From CBDCKN01 sp965219035 (lineage in GTDB: Bacteria; Gemmatimonadota; Gemmatimonadetes; Longimicrobiales; Gaopeijiaceae): a stretch of 64,000 nucleotides of DNA. The stretch covers positions 1,240,001 to 1,304,000 of the forward strand of contig CBDCMR010000004.1 of NCBI GenBank assembly GCA_965219035.1, given 5' to 3'. Made by a program: the position numbers and the translations under genes. This document shows, piece by piece, positions 1 to 8,760 of this stretch. The notes below the pieces were generated by a model, which saw only the letters and a list, made by a program, of their open reading frames with translations, was not told the origin of the DNA and did not search any database. Numbering within the stretch: position 1 is the stretch's first letter; each line of letters starts with the position of its first letter.

Positions 1-602
1 GTTGCGCGCGCGATACCATCAGGACGGCCGTTTATGCCAGCTCGCTCAATTTTCTGCGCCATCCCCTCGAAAGTGTCATTAACGAAGAGCACGCCATTGC
101 GCCGACCACGCCCTACGGTGCAAGCAAATACGGAGGTGAGCAGGCCCTCTTTGAGCTAGAAAAGAGCGGCGGCTATCGTGCCGTATCGCTACGGCTACCA
201 AGTCCTATTGCCTTTGACCCGAGCCTGCTGCACCGCAACGTGGTCAAAATATGGATCGAGGCCGCAAGACTGGGCGAGCCCATCCGCGTCTACGGAAAGG
301 GTTCACGAACCCAGAACTTCGTCGCCACAGTCGATATTGCAGAAGCGGTGGCACTTTCACTCAGCGCGAGCGACGCGCGCGGCGTGTTCAATATTGCCTC
401 CGAAACCCCGCTCGGCATGCAAGAACTTGCCGAGCTCATCGCCTCTCGCAGTGGCGCGACGATTACGAACTGCGGTAGCGACCCCAAAGAGTCCGAGCGC
501 TGGAACCTCGACGGGAGAAAAGCGGCAACGCAGCTGGGATTCGTGCCGCGCTTCAGTTCCCGCAGCGCGATCGAAACTCTCTTGGACAACGTGGCCTGGT
601 AG
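1..602 (+). CDS. NAD-dependent epimerase/dehydratase, C-terminal part (cut by window edge)
   Basis: The reading frame is open from base 3 and stops at TAG 600-602, so the N-terminal Rossmann glycine motif lies outside the window. The visible part carries the extended short-chain dehydrogenase catalytic signature YGASK, encoded near 114-128, followed by a GGEQAL helix and a substrate-domain stretch with RLPSPIAF. Such enzymes epimerise, dehydrate or reduce nucleotide sugars in the cytoplasm, usually for surface polysaccharide synthesis. The substrate cannot be told from this fragment. Internal ATGs such as 240 are not real starts because the conserved YxxxK lies upstream of them. Base composition looks less GC-rich than the region beyond 1.5 kb. 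Confidence 0.8.
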   Translation, partial: CARDTIRTAVYASSLNFLRHPLESVINEEHAIAPTTPYGASKYGGEQALFELEKSGGYRAVSLRLPSPIAFDPSLLHRNVVKIWIEAARLGEPIRVYGKGSRTQNFVATVDIAEAVALSLSASDARGVFNIASETPLGMQELAELIASRSGATITNCGSDPKESERWNLDGRKAATQLGFVPRFSSRSAIETLLDNVAW

Positions 603-642
603 CAGGTCGTATTGCGGTAGAGGATAGAGCAGGGAAGCGCAC

Positions 643-1359
643 ATGCAGCTCGCCCTATTGAGCGACATTCACAGCAATCGATTTGCCTTGGAGGCCGTGC
701 TCGAGGAAATGACGTCCCTGGGTATCAATCGCGCCCTGATACTTGGCGACATATTCGGCTACTACGCGTGGCCGTGCGCCACTTACGAACTGCTCCAGTG
801 CCTGAACATGACGGCCATCAAGGGCAATCACGACGCCCTTCTCGAGCTCGAAGCGCCCCCCACGCCGGCGCCACCATACTGGGACGCCATTGCGCACAAT
901 AAAGAAGCGCTGACGCAAATGCACCCAGAGGCGCTGCGGTGGAGTATGGGCCTTGAGTTTACCACCACGGTCGATGTCGAGGGTGTGCTCACCGTCCTTT
1001 GCCATGGTTCGCCAAACGATCCTCAGCACGGTCGACTCTATCCCGACGACGATTCGGAACGAGATTGGTTCCCCCGTGATGGGCAAGCGCTGCTTTTGGG
1101 GCACACCCATTACCCCCTTCACGTCTACACCGAGGGCGGCGGCACCATATTGAACCCTGGCTCCCTGGGCCAACCGCGGGACGGCAGCCCTATGGCTGCC
1201 TGGGCTATTATGGACACAAACGGGCCAAGCTTCCGCTTTATGCGGACGGCCTATGACGTGGAGGGCGCCGTCGCTGAGCTGCGGACAATGAAGTGGGACG
1301 ACCGTTCAATCAGGGCGCTGCAAAAGACTCATGCCGGGCCCCTCGATTCGGACTCCTAG
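643..1359 (+). CDS. Metallophosphoesterase (YfcE/MJ0936-like calcineurin-fold)
   Basis: This 238-residue protein carries the dinuclear metal motifs of calcineurin-like phosphoesterases in order: DIHSN at residues 8-12, GDIFGY near 36, GNHD near 61 and GHTHYP near 150, then NPGSLGQPRDG. The set is typical of small YfcE/MJ0936-like phosphodiesterases, which are cytoplasmic and act on uncertain in vivo substrates. The length matches the family. The ATG follows a purine stretch (agggaag) about 7 bases upstream. It lies 40 bases after the epimerase and may be cotranscribed with it. The physiological substrate is unknown. Confidence 0.85.
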   Translation: MQLALLSDIHSNRFALEAVLEEMTSLGINRALILGDIFGYYAWPCATYELLQCLNMTAIKGNHDALLELEAPPTPAPPYWDAIAHNKEALTQMHPEALRWSMGLEFTTTVDVEGVLTVLCHGSPNDPQHGRLYPDDDSERDWFPRDGQALLLGHTHYPLHVYTEGGGTILNPGSLGQPRDGSPMAAWAIMDTNGPSFRFMRTAYDVEGAVAELRTMKWDDRSIRALQKTHAGPLDSDS

Positions 1360-1421
1360 GGTCGACTTGTCGATAAAACCCGAGCCGGTACACTGGTAGC
1401 GAACTGCACGAGGGGGTTCGT

Positions 1422-1583
1422 ATGCAAACACTGACAATGATGGTCACTGGTGGAGCTGGCTTCATTGGTTCAGAACTGGTGCGCCAACTTGCTGAGAGCG
1501 GTTCATGGCTCGCTTTATACACATCCTGGAAGAGCACGCGAGCGCCCAGTTTCTGGCCGCGCTGGCCCTCATCCTCGGCCTGA
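1422..1583 (+). pseudogene. N-terminal fragment of a nucleotide-sugar epimerase, truncated near 1500
   Basis: An ATG at 1422 behind a purine-rich site (gaggggg, 1410-1416) opens a 53-codon frame. Its first 28 residues are the start of a dTDP-glucose dehydratase-like protein: MMVTGGAGFIGSELVRQL contains the GxxGxxG dinucleotide motif. Family resemblance ends about codon 28. The remaining codons to the TGA at 1581-1583 only shadow the next gene, whose own ATG is at 1505. I read this as the head of an epimerase cut off by a recombination, or by an assembly join, near 1495-1505. Confidence 0.6.
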
Positions 1584-3115
1584 AGTGGCACACGCTTCTA
1601 CAGCCGCCCGTGTGGGACACCGCGATGGGGCTCTTTCCGGCAGCGCTTACTTTATCCGCAAATGGCTTCGACCTGCTTGAGCTGCTCGCAATGCCGGGAT
1701 ACGTAGAGGGGGGACCCAACGCGCACAGCACGTCACTCATCACGCTCATCACCGCACTCGTGTTGAGGGTCACCGGAGGGGGAGGTCCTACGAGCTTCGT
1801 CGTGCTCCATCTGCTCCACTTCTCGGCGGCCGCCTACGCACTCGTGGTGCTTTTCAGGTTCTCGAAGCCGGTCTTTGGCAGGGTCTCGACTCCGCTCTTC
1901 TGCCTTGCCGTCCTGCTGTTCCCGCTTTTTTCGACGCAGGTCGGATACCTATACCTGGAATTGCCGCTCTTTCTGTGCGCCGTCTTGGCGCTCCACGCGT
2001 GGACGGATCAGCGCTTCTGGCCCGCGGTCCTGTGGGCCACCGCGGCGCTTGCGATAAAGGAGACGGGCATCATCGTACCAGCGACGCTCGCGATAGCGAC
2101 CCTGCTCGAGGATCGTGAAGCGCGCCTCAAGGTGAAGCGGATGGCGCTGATCATTGCGCCTCCGTCCCTCCTGGTCGCGGCCACCTCGCTGCTCACCCGC
2201 ATCGCGTTGGCGGGATCGGACGACGCCCCTCTTGTCGCGTCGTTCGGGAACATCTTCCTAGGGCTCGCGCACTACCTGGACCGCTTCCTCTTCAACGTGC
2301 CCGACCTCTTGGCCTTCATCGCCGTGTTCCTCGTCGCGGTGCCCGTGTTCGGCACACGAGTGTTGCGAGCACTCCGAAGCGAGCCGACGGCCCCCGGGGA
2401 CCGGGATCCGGAGAGCCGGGCCCAGCTCGTACTCGGCTACAGAGGGACCTTGATCGTCCTGTTCATCCTGCTGTTCATGGTCGCGCTCCCGGTGTTGGTC
2501 GAGTTCACCATCGTGTTACCACGCTACTACGTGGTGATCGCGCCTTTCCTCCTGCTCTGGTTCGGCCATGCCTTCGAGGGGCTTCTGTCGACGCGTCTTC
2601 CGTCGGCGACGGCGATGTGCTTCGTGCTGCTGTCGGCGTTCTTCGCCGTGAACTCGTACGGCGTGCTCTATCCATTGGACATCGATACCGAGGGGCCGGG
2701 CAACGATCCCGCGCTCACCGAGCGCTCCAATGCGTACCGACGCCTGCTCGCGCTGCAGGTTCAGGCCGTTCAGGCCCTGCAGGCACTTCCCGAGGGAACG
2801 CCCGTCTACTACGGGCACTACGAGCACTACCTGTTCAACTACACGGGGCTCGGTTTCGCGGATGCACCACTCTCCAACGGCCACAACTTTTGGGTGGAAT
2901 CTCTCGCGGAGTTGGTCCGAGGAGAGCCGATGCCCCCCTGTATCTACGCACTCTACAACTACCCCTGGCTCGGGGGTGAGAAAATCCGCGGGCTGATCAG
3001 GTACGCCGACGTCGACGAAGAGCTCTCCAGCCAGATCGTCCAGGAGTTCCGGGACGGGCGTTATACGCTTATTCTGGCCCGGATTCAGAAGGATGGTGCA
3101 GTTTGCCCAGAGTAG
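1505..3115 (+). CDS. Polytopic GT-C type membrane glycosyltransferase
   Basis: The protein has 536 residues with roughly ten hydrophobic segments, beginning at residues 16-25. An early WDTAMG segment sits in what would be the first periplasmic loop, where GT-C enzymes (ArnT/PMT/GT39-83 type) keep their acidic catalytic residue. A C-terminal soluble part of about 130 residues follows the last membrane span. It probably transfers a sugar from a polyprenyl-phosphate donor to a lipid or glycan in the inner membrane; donor and acceptor cannot be predicted. The ATG lies at the point where the upstream epimerase fragment loses similarity. The next gene follows after 12 bases, so the two are probably coexpressed. 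Confidence 0.65.
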   Translation: MARFIHILEEHASAQFLAALALILGLKWHTLLQPPVWDTAMGLFPAALTLSANGFDLLELLAMPGYVEGGPNAHSTSLITLITALVLRVTGGGGPTSFVVLHLLHFSAAAYALVVLFRFSKPVFGRVSTPLFCLAVLLFPLFSTQVGYLYLELPLFLCAVLALHAWTDQRFWPAVLWATAALAIKETGIIVPATLAIATLLEDREARLKVKRMALIIAPPSLLVAATSLLTRIALAGSDDAPLVASFGNIFLGLAHYLDRFLFNVPDLLAFIAVFLVAVPVFGTRVLRALRSEPTAPGDRDPESRAQLVLGYRGTLIVLFILLFMVALPVLVEFTIVLPRYYVVIAPFLLLWFGHAFEGLLSTRLPSATAMCFVLLSAFFAVNSYGVLYPLDIDTEGPGNDPALTERSNAYRRLLALQVQAVQALQALPEGTPVYYGHYEHYLFNYTGLGFADAPLSNGHNFWVESLAELVRGEPMPPCIYALYNYPWLGGEKIRGLIRYADVDEELSSQIVQEFRDGRYTLILARIQKDGAVCPE

Positions 3116-3127
3116 GAGGCACGTAAC

Positions 3128-3754
3128 TTGGACGCGAGGTCCATCCTCTCCTTTCCCTCCGTCTACCGGCTTCTCGGGACGCTGATCGGGGCTCATCGGG
3201 CCCGCAGCGAGTGCGTGGAGCGTTACATCCGCCCCAAAGCCTCGGATCGCGTCCTGGACTGTGGCTGCGGCCCGGGCGATCTCCTCGACTTCCTCCCGTC
3301 GGTCGACTACGTGGGAATCGACATCGACGAAGAGTACATCGCCGCAGCCCGCAGTCGCTATGGCGACCGAGCCACCTTCCGACTCGGCTCGGTGGGGCAA
3401 GAGACCATGCACGAAGAGGCCCACTATGACCTGGTTTTGGCCTGGGGCCTGCTTCACCACCTCGACGACAACCAGGCGAGCGACTTCCTGCGATTAACCC
3501 GCCGGAGCCTGAAGCCCACCGGTCGCCTGGTCACGATGGACGGCTGTTACAGTGACGATCAGTCCAGAGCGGCCCGCTACCTGCTCGACTCGGACCGGGG
3601 CTCCCACGTGCGCTCGCTCGAGGGCTGGCTCGAGCTGGTCCGGCCCATCTTCCCTGCGGTGGAGGCTCACCTGCGACACGATCTGCTACGCATCCCCTGG
3701 ACGCACGTTATCATGGAATGTCCAGCCAGCTCGGGCGATACCAAGATTCTGTAA
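3128..3754 (+). CDS. Class I SAM-dependent methyltransferase
   Basis: This 208-residue protein has SAM motif I LDCGCGPGDLLDFL at about residues 43-56, an acidic residue after the next strand (VGIDIDEEYI) and a motif IV/V region DLVLAWGLLHHLDD. This is the methyltransf_11/25 pattern. The start is taken as TTG at 3128 because a GGAGG at 3115-3119 sits eight bases upstream and no ATG precedes the conserved region. It lies immediately behind the GT-C gene and is probably in its operon, so a glycan or lipid substrate is likely but unproven. Confidence 0.8.
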   Translation: MDARSILSFPSVYRLLGTLIGAHRARSECVERYIRPKASDRVLDCGCGPGDLLDFLPSVDYVGIDIDEEYIAAARSRYGDRATFRLGSVGQETMHEEAHYDLVLAWGLLHHLDDNQASDFLRLTRRSLKPTGRLVTMDGCYSDDQSRAARYLLDSDRGSHVRSLEGWLELVRPIFPAVEAHLRHDLLRIPWTHVIMECPASSGDTKIL

Positions 3755-3795
3755 ACCGACGAGGCCGAATGAAGACCGCGCCCAGCGTCCGGCTT

Positions 3796-3957
3796 CTACT
3801 CCCGCCGCACCGCCACCTTCGGATCGTCGCCGGGGCTCATGTGAAGTACCGCCGAGACGGCGGCGGTGAAGTTCGTCCAGCCGGCACACCGCTCGGACAG
3901 GTGCCGCTTTCCGTTCGCCGTCAGGCGGTAGTACTTCAGTACATCTACGACGGATGT
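3796..3957 (-). pseudogene. PadR-family regulator, C-terminal remnant
   Basis: Reading leftward, the frame ending at the stop 3796-3798 gives VVDVLKYYRLTANGKRHL, then a WTNFTAAVSAVL segment. This is the wing and start of the C-terminal helix of PadR-like repressors. The N-terminal helix-turn-helix is missing: upstream of about 3957 the frame has no family resemblance, and a different gene ends at 4043. No intact reading frame or start exists, so it is a relic. Confidence 0.55.
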
Positions 3958-4042
3958 CGAATGACGTGACCCTTGGTGCGAGACCGCGCGAAGGCCGTGG
4001 GGCCTCCACTCGATCCGGAAACCAGGTGCTCGAGCCGGTGGA

Positions 4043-6226
4043 CTAGGGCACGGCGGAGGGTGGCGCCGGTCCCCACAGTATCGCCACGGCCTCGGCGTAG
4101 GAGACGAGCTCGGGAGCAGCGTCTGGGGCCTTGGGCACGAAGACGAAGGCGGCCCGATCCGGATACAAGGCGAGGATCCGCCGGTTCTTCTCGGGACCGA
4201 GATCCCGCACGAACAATGGCAGACCTCTTTCGATTCCCGGGAGGTCTCCTTGCCAGACCAAAGGGGCGAGGGCCACGGCCCCGAAGCGATCGGCGCGGAG
4301 TTGTTGAATGCAGGAGTCCGGGAAGACTTCGTTCGGACGGATCCGCAGAGTAGCTCCGGTGGGAGCGGGGGGTCGTTGGATGTCCGGGGGGGTGCCGGGC
4401 ATCTGGTTCAAGTCCACTTCGGGCCACGTCACATCTCGAGATCCTTGAGCGATCGCCGCGCGGCCCAGGGCGTAGAGGTGCAGCTGGCAGTTCGTGTTTC
4501 TCCTCAGCGCCGTGATGACGGTATCCTGACGCACACCTCCGACGCCCTGGAGGGTGGCACTCAGGCGCTCGTTCCACGACGTGTGAACGAAGACGATGGC
4601 AGCCGGCTCGGTGGGGGGCTCGGGCGGCGTGATGCGCTCCAGGGTCTCCTGGCTCCATCCGTAGCTTCCCCATCGGGTTGGAACGCCCCAGACTACGGCC
4701 CCGAGGACACCCAGGACAATGGCCCACATGGCCATGTCCCGGGACCACCGGTTCGCCGTGATGCGGCTGTCGGGAGCCGGCTTCTGTGCCGGCTCGGCGT
4801 GATCGTCCCCGTCGGGGCGGTACGCCGTGCTCGGAACGGCCGCATCCTTCCCCACATCCTGCCGCGGGCCGCCCGCCAGAGCGAAAGCCGCCAGCACGCT
4901 TATGGCGATCCAGGCCGGAGCAGCCTCGAACAGCATGCGCACGTCATGAAACCAGTAGTAGCCGTTGGCGAGGACCGGCAGCATGGCCCAAGCCAGGAGG
5001 ACCCCCATCCCCCTGGGAAGGCTCGTGGCTGTCAGGAGGTAGAGGCCGATGAACGCGGTGACGGGGAAGGGAGTCTCCAGAAGTTGAATGCCCATGCTCA
5101 GCACGTCCGACGACGTGAAGCCCAGGGCCTCCTCCAGGGTGTACGGGTAGCCCCACGGGTCCATGTGGAAGCCCAGGCGGTGATGGTCCCCGAACCCTGC
5201 CAGGTACCCGAGCGTAAGAGGATTCCCGAAGAGGCGGCCGTTGTACCAGCCGAGCATGATGGCGAAGGGGGCGCCGCCGAGCAGGGTCAGTCCCACGCGC
5301 GGTGTCATCCAGGCCGCCGACGGAGCTGCAGAGCGGACGGCGGACGGCACCCAGATCCCGAGCGTGAACACGCTTCCCAGCACGAGGCCGACGAAGGGCC
5401 GGCCCGAAACCATGAGTCCCACCGCAGCCCCCGCTCCCAGCGCCCACCACGGGCTGCCGTCCCGCGCCCGAAGCGCGGCATAGAGCGCCGCCGCACCGAA
5501 GGCCCCGGCCGACACGTGGCTCATGGAGCCGCCCCCCAGGAAGAGTAGGAAAGGGCTCACGGCCACGGCCAGGGCCGCCACACGGGCCAGCCCGCGTTGA
5601 TCAGGGAGGAGGCGCGGAAGGGACAGTGCTACGAGGCCGGAGAGCGCTGCAGTGAAAAGGGGCCCCAGGAGCATGGGGGCGCCCAGCCGCGTCAGGGCCG
5701 CCATGGCGAAGAGGTGCGTCGGCGGGAAGTGCGACACCCAACCCTCAGCCACCATCAGGGTATTGGGGATCAGCCAGGCATCCGGCGCCTCGGAGATCGG
5801 GCCCGCCAGCATCCCCTGGGCGAGGTACCGCGCCTGAAGCGTCGATGCGATCTCGTCGACGTTCGTGAAGAGGCCCTGGTAGAGGACTCGTCCGGTGAAC
5901 ACCGCGATCGCGCCCGACAAGGCTCCCAGCGCCAGAGCGAACGCTCCGCTGGATGGCCGTTCGATCCACTCGAGGAGGCGCCTGCCGACCACACGTGGCA
6001 GCCTGGGCGGGAACAGCCGGGCCAGCGTCCAGGCGAGGAGGACCGTCACGATGGTGCCCCACCACGCCAGCTGGAGGGTCACCTCGGCCACCTCCACGCT
6101 CACCTCTCGGTGGGGCGCCTCGGCGGAAGTGTCCAAGACCCGGTAGATGGGGGCGAAGGCGAAGAGGAGGACGCCGAGCCCCAGAACCTGCTGGCCTCGC
6201 CTCACCCCGCTCTTCTCCGGTCGCAC
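4043..6226 (-). CDS. Large polytopic membrane protein, GT-C glycosyltransferase-like
   Basis: This 727-residue protein has about eleven to thirteen hydrophobic segments spread over residues 15-470, and a soluble C-terminal domain of about 200 residues. After the first long loop it reads TNVDEIASTLQARYLAQG, then a histidine-containing FPPTHLFAMAAL. Acidic residues in such an early loop are a GT-C hallmark, so a polyprenyl-linked sugar transferase is my best guess. The start is GTG 6226, which follows the upstream transporter gene's stop by 25 bases, so the three leftward genes 8593-4043 look like one transcription unit. A link to ergothioneine is positional only. Confidence 0.5.
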   Translation of the reverse strand: MRPEKSGVRRGQQVLGLGVLLFAFAPIYRVLDTSAEAPHREVSVEVAEVTLQLAWWGTIVTVLLAWTLARLFPPRLPRVVGRRLLEWIERPSSGAFALALGALSGAIAVFTGRVLYQGLFTNVDEIASTLQARYLAQGMLAGPISEAPDAWLIPNTLMVAEGWVSHFPPTHLFAMAALTRLGAPMLLGPLFTAALSGLVALSLPRLLPDQRGLARVAALAVAVSPFLLFLGGGSMSHVSAGAFGAAALYAALRARDGSPWWALGAGAAVGLMVSGRPFVGLVLGSVFTLGIWVPSAVRSAAPSAAWMTPRVGLTLLGGAPFAIMLGWYNGRLFGNPLTLGYLAGFGDHHRLGFHMDPWGYPYTLEEALGFTSSDVLSMGIQLLETPFPVTAFIGLYLLTATSLPRGMGVLLAWAMLPVLANGYYWFHDVRMLFEAAPAWIAISVLAAFALAGGPRQDVGKDAAVPSTAYRPDGDDHAEPAQKPAPDSRITANRWSRDMAMWAIVLGVLGAVVWGVPTRWGSYGWSQETLERITPPEPPTEPAAIVFVHTSWNERLSATLQGVGGVRQDTVITALRRNTNCQLHLYALGRAAIAQGSRDVTWPEVDLNQMPGTPPDIQRPPAPTGATLRIRPNEVFPDSCIQQLRADRFGAVALAPLVWQGDLPGIERGLPLFVRDLGPEKNRRILALYPDRAAFVFVPKAPDAAPELVSYAEAVAILWGPAPPSAVP

Positions 6227-6251
6227 CCCGGGGCTGGCCCCGTTAGGCCCA

Positions 6252-7832
6252 CTAGGTGCTCTTGACGGTGAGGCCGGCCGGCGTGACCACTCGCTCCAGC
6301 ACGCCCAACCCCGCGTCCACGAGAAACGCCAGGACGGCTGCGGGTATGGCCCCCGAGAGGATCATCTGCGTGTCACTCAGGGCGAGCCCGGCCACGATGG
6401 GGTCGCCCAGGCCCCCGGCACCGATGAAGGCGGCCAGCGTCGCCGTGCCCACGGTGATGACCGCGGCCGTGCGGACCCCGGCCATGATCACCGGCACGGC
6501 CAGCGGAAAGCGGATGTAGCGCAGGATTTGACTGTTCGTCATCCCCAAGGAGCGGGCCGAGTCGACAGCGGCAGGGTCCGCATCCCTGATCCCCGTGTAC
6601 GTGTTCCGAAGGATGGGGAACAGGGAGTAGAGGAAGAGAGCCACGAGCGCCGGAACCACCCCGATGCCCAGCATCGGAATCATGAACGCCAGGAGAGCGA
6701 TGCTCGGGATCGTCTGGAAAAGCCCGACACCACGGATCACCACCTCTGCCCGGCGCTGGGCCCTGTCCAGGATCAAACCCAGCGGAATCGCCACCAGGCA
6801 CGCCGCCAGGAGGGACACGATCACGAGAAGGAGATGCCGGGCCGTGAGCGCCAACGTCCGGCTCCGGTTCTCCCAGAGGTAGACGCCAAGAGAGATCTGA
6901 TCCTCCCTCGCGTCGCTGATGACCCGCACGGCCGGACCGCCCACGAGCCCGACCTCGGTCAGAGCGGCCCGAGCGACCGCACCCAGCTCCTCGCCGTCGA
7001 CTTCTACACGACGGTTCAGCCCACGCATGAGCTCCTCGTCCAGCGTCCCGGCGAGCTCGGAGAGCGCGCGTATGGCGTCGGGCCGGGCTTGCCAGAGATT
7101 CCGGCCCACCAGAGGGGCCGCCTGGTAGGGAGGGAAGAACTCCCGATCGTCGGTGAGCACCACCAGGTCGAACCGGTCGATGAGGCCGTCGGTGGAGTAC
7201 CCGTCGATGACGTCGACCTCTCCCAGGGCCAGCGCCTCGTACTTCACCGCCTGAAGGAGCGAGCGGACGTCCCGCAGGCGGAGGCCGTACGCGCCCTCCA
7301 GGCCCGGCAGTCCATCCGCTCGTCCGATGAAGTCCGGCGAGAACCCTCCCACGTACCGGGGGGCCACCTCCGCCAGATCCGAAAGCGTTCGTAGGCTGTC
7401 ACTCTCGGCGGAGCTGGGTCGCACGGCTATCGCGTATTTGTTCTCGAAGCCCAGGGGAGGCAACCAGCGAATCCCCCAGCGTTCTCGGAAAGCCCTCGAG
7501 ACCGATCGGAAGACCTGCTCGGGCGTGCCCTCGGGCGTCTGGTTCAGGACCGCTACGAGCCCCGTGCCCGTGTACTCCGGGTAGACGTCGATGGCGCCGC
7601 TACGGAGCGCCTGCAAGGCGATCTGGGTGGCGCCGAGGCCAAGGCGACGCTCCACGGCGACGCCCCGGCTCTCAAGGAGCTGGGCGAACATCTCCGCCAG
7701 GAGGAACGACTCGCCGAAGGGCTTCGACGCCACGACCACCGGAGGACGCTGGGCCGACGATCTCACCGGGACCACGCCCGAGACCAGGCATAGAGCGAGA
7801 AGAGCGAACAGGGGCGCGGTACGGCGGCTCAC
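6252..7832 (-). CDS. ABC transporter fused substrate-binding/permease protein, EgtU/OpuC-like
   Basis: This 526-residue fusion starts with a signal peptide (residues 1-28, ending near SSAQ). An OpuAC/YehZ-type quaternary-amine binding domain follows (about 33-300; GATQIALQALRSGAIDVYPEYTG is its signature, split by me as GATQIAL and DVYPEYTG). A BPD_transp_1 permease domain with six helices covers about 330-515 (EAA loop near DPAAVDSARSLG). Known EgtU proteins have the permease first and the binding domain second; here the order is reversed. The start is GTG 7832, overlapping the ATPase stop by four bases (GTGA). Divergence from egtB-egtD makes ergothioneine the leading substrate guess; glycine betaine, choline or carnitine remain possible. 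Confidence 0.8.
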   Translation of the reverse strand: MSRRTAPLFALLALCLVSGVVPVRSSAQRPPVVVASKPFGESFLLAEMFAQLLESRGVAVERRLGLGATQIALQALRSGAIDVYPEYTGTGLVAVLNQTPEGTPEQVFRSVSRAFRERWGIRWLPPLGFENKYAIAVRPSSAESDSLRTLSDLAEVAPRYVGGFSPDFIGRADGLPGLEGAYGLRLRDVRSLLQAVKYEALALGEVDVIDGYSTDGLIDRFDLVVLTDDREFFPPYQAAPLVGRNLWQARPDAIRALSELAGTLDEELMRGLNRRVEVDGEELGAVARAALTEVGLVGGPAVRVISDAREDQISLGVYLWENRSRTLALTARHLLLVIVSLLAACLVAIPLGLILDRAQRRAEVVIRGVGLFQTIPSIALLAFMIPMLGIGVVPALVALFLYSLFPILRNTYTGIRDADPAAVDSARSLGMTNSQILRYIRFPLAVPVIMAGVRTAAVITVGTATLAAFIGAGGLGDPIVAGLALSDTQMILSGAIPAAVLAFLVDAGLGVLERVVTPAGLTVKST

Positions 7833-8593
7833 TCGGTCCCCCCGGCGCCGGCGCGTTCCAGCAGGTGCCGTACGTATTCGGTGGCGGGGGCCGTACGTAT
7901 GACTTGTGGCTCCGCCACTTGCTCGAGCCGTCCGCCCCGGAGCACCGCGACCCGGTCTGCCATATGGAGGGCGCTTCGGATGTCGTGCGTGACCATGAGC
8001 ACCGTGACGCCGATCTCATGGAGGAGCTCCTGGACCGCCTCCACCAGCTCCCCTCTGGTGATGGCATCCAGAGCCCGGAAGGGCTCGTCCAGCAGAATGA
8101 TCTCCGGCTCGGCCGCCAGGGCACGGGCCAGCGCCACGCGCTGGCGCTGGCCGCCGGAGAGCTCGCGTGGGCGCCGCTTGGCGAACTCCTCGGGCGGCAA
8201 CCCGACCAACCGAAGGGCCTTGAGCGCCAGGTCATGGGGCGAGCCCATGGTCCGGAGCCAGGGGACCAGAGCGACGTTTCGAAGAACCGTCCAGTGGGGG
8301 ATCAAGCCGCCCTCCTGCTGCACGTACCCGATGGACCGGCGTACCCGGACCGGGTTGAGCGTTCCAATCTCACGGCCTCCCACGGATACCTCGCCCGCGT
8401 CGGCGGCCACCATCCGGTTGAATAGACGGAGCAGCGTCGTTTTCCCGGCGCCGCTCTCGCCCACCAGGGCCACGACCTCACCTTTGGCCACGCTGAGGGA
8501 GACACCGTCGAGTACGGGCACTGTGCCGTATCGCTTTCCAACGCCCTCCGCACGCAGGGCCGGGGCGTCGTCGGGTAGGGCATCGTCGAGCAT
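7829..8593 (-). CDS. ABC transporter ATPase, EgtV/OpuCA-like
   Basis: From ATG 8593 the protein is 254 residues long and has every nucleotide-binding motif: Walker A GESGAGKTT, Q-loop YVQQEGGLIPHWTV, signature LSGGQRQRVALARAL, Walker B IILLDEP and H-loop MVTHD. The QEGGLIPHWTV form is typical of quaternary-amine importers (OpuCA, ProV). The C-terminal CBS domains found in many OpuCA/ProV proteins are absent. An in-frame start at 8695 would add 34 arginine-rich residues with no family resemblance, so 8593 is preferred. It energises the fused permease encoded by the next gene, whose start overlaps its stop. Confidence 0.85.
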   Translation of the reverse strand: MLDDALPDDAPALRAEGVGKRYGTVPVLDGVSLSVAKGEVVALVGESGAGKTTLLRLFNRMVAADAGEVSVGGREIGTLNPVRVRRSIGYVQQEGGLIPHWTVLRNVALVPWLRTMGSPHDLALKALRLVGLPPEEFAKRRPRELSGGQRQRVALARALAAEPEIILLDEPFRALDAITRGELVEAVQELLHEIGVTVLMVTHDIRSALHMADRVAVLRGGRLEQVAEPQVIRTAPATEYVRHLLERAGAGGTE

Positions 8594-8760
8594 TCCCAAC
8601 GATAGCTCGGAAAGACCGAATCCGCAGCGGTGGGAGTGAGGTCGGAGCCTGGGCCGCGAGACGCAGCGCTCGGCCCGCCGGGGTTCGCCCCACACACGGC
8701 CCGGGTTAGGTTGTGGCTCCGCGAGCGCACGCGTGAGGGGCGAACAGGGGAGCTGAACGG

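Noticed and set aside
2516..3460. Long minus-strand frame under the glycosyltransferase and methyltransferase
   Set aside because: It is antisense to two convincing genes in the third-position-GC frame, a common shadow in GC-rich DNA.
4250..5548. 432-codon plus-strand frame under the membrane protein
   Set aside because: Low-complexity composition rich in Arg, Gly and His, and antisense to a protein with clear membrane helices.
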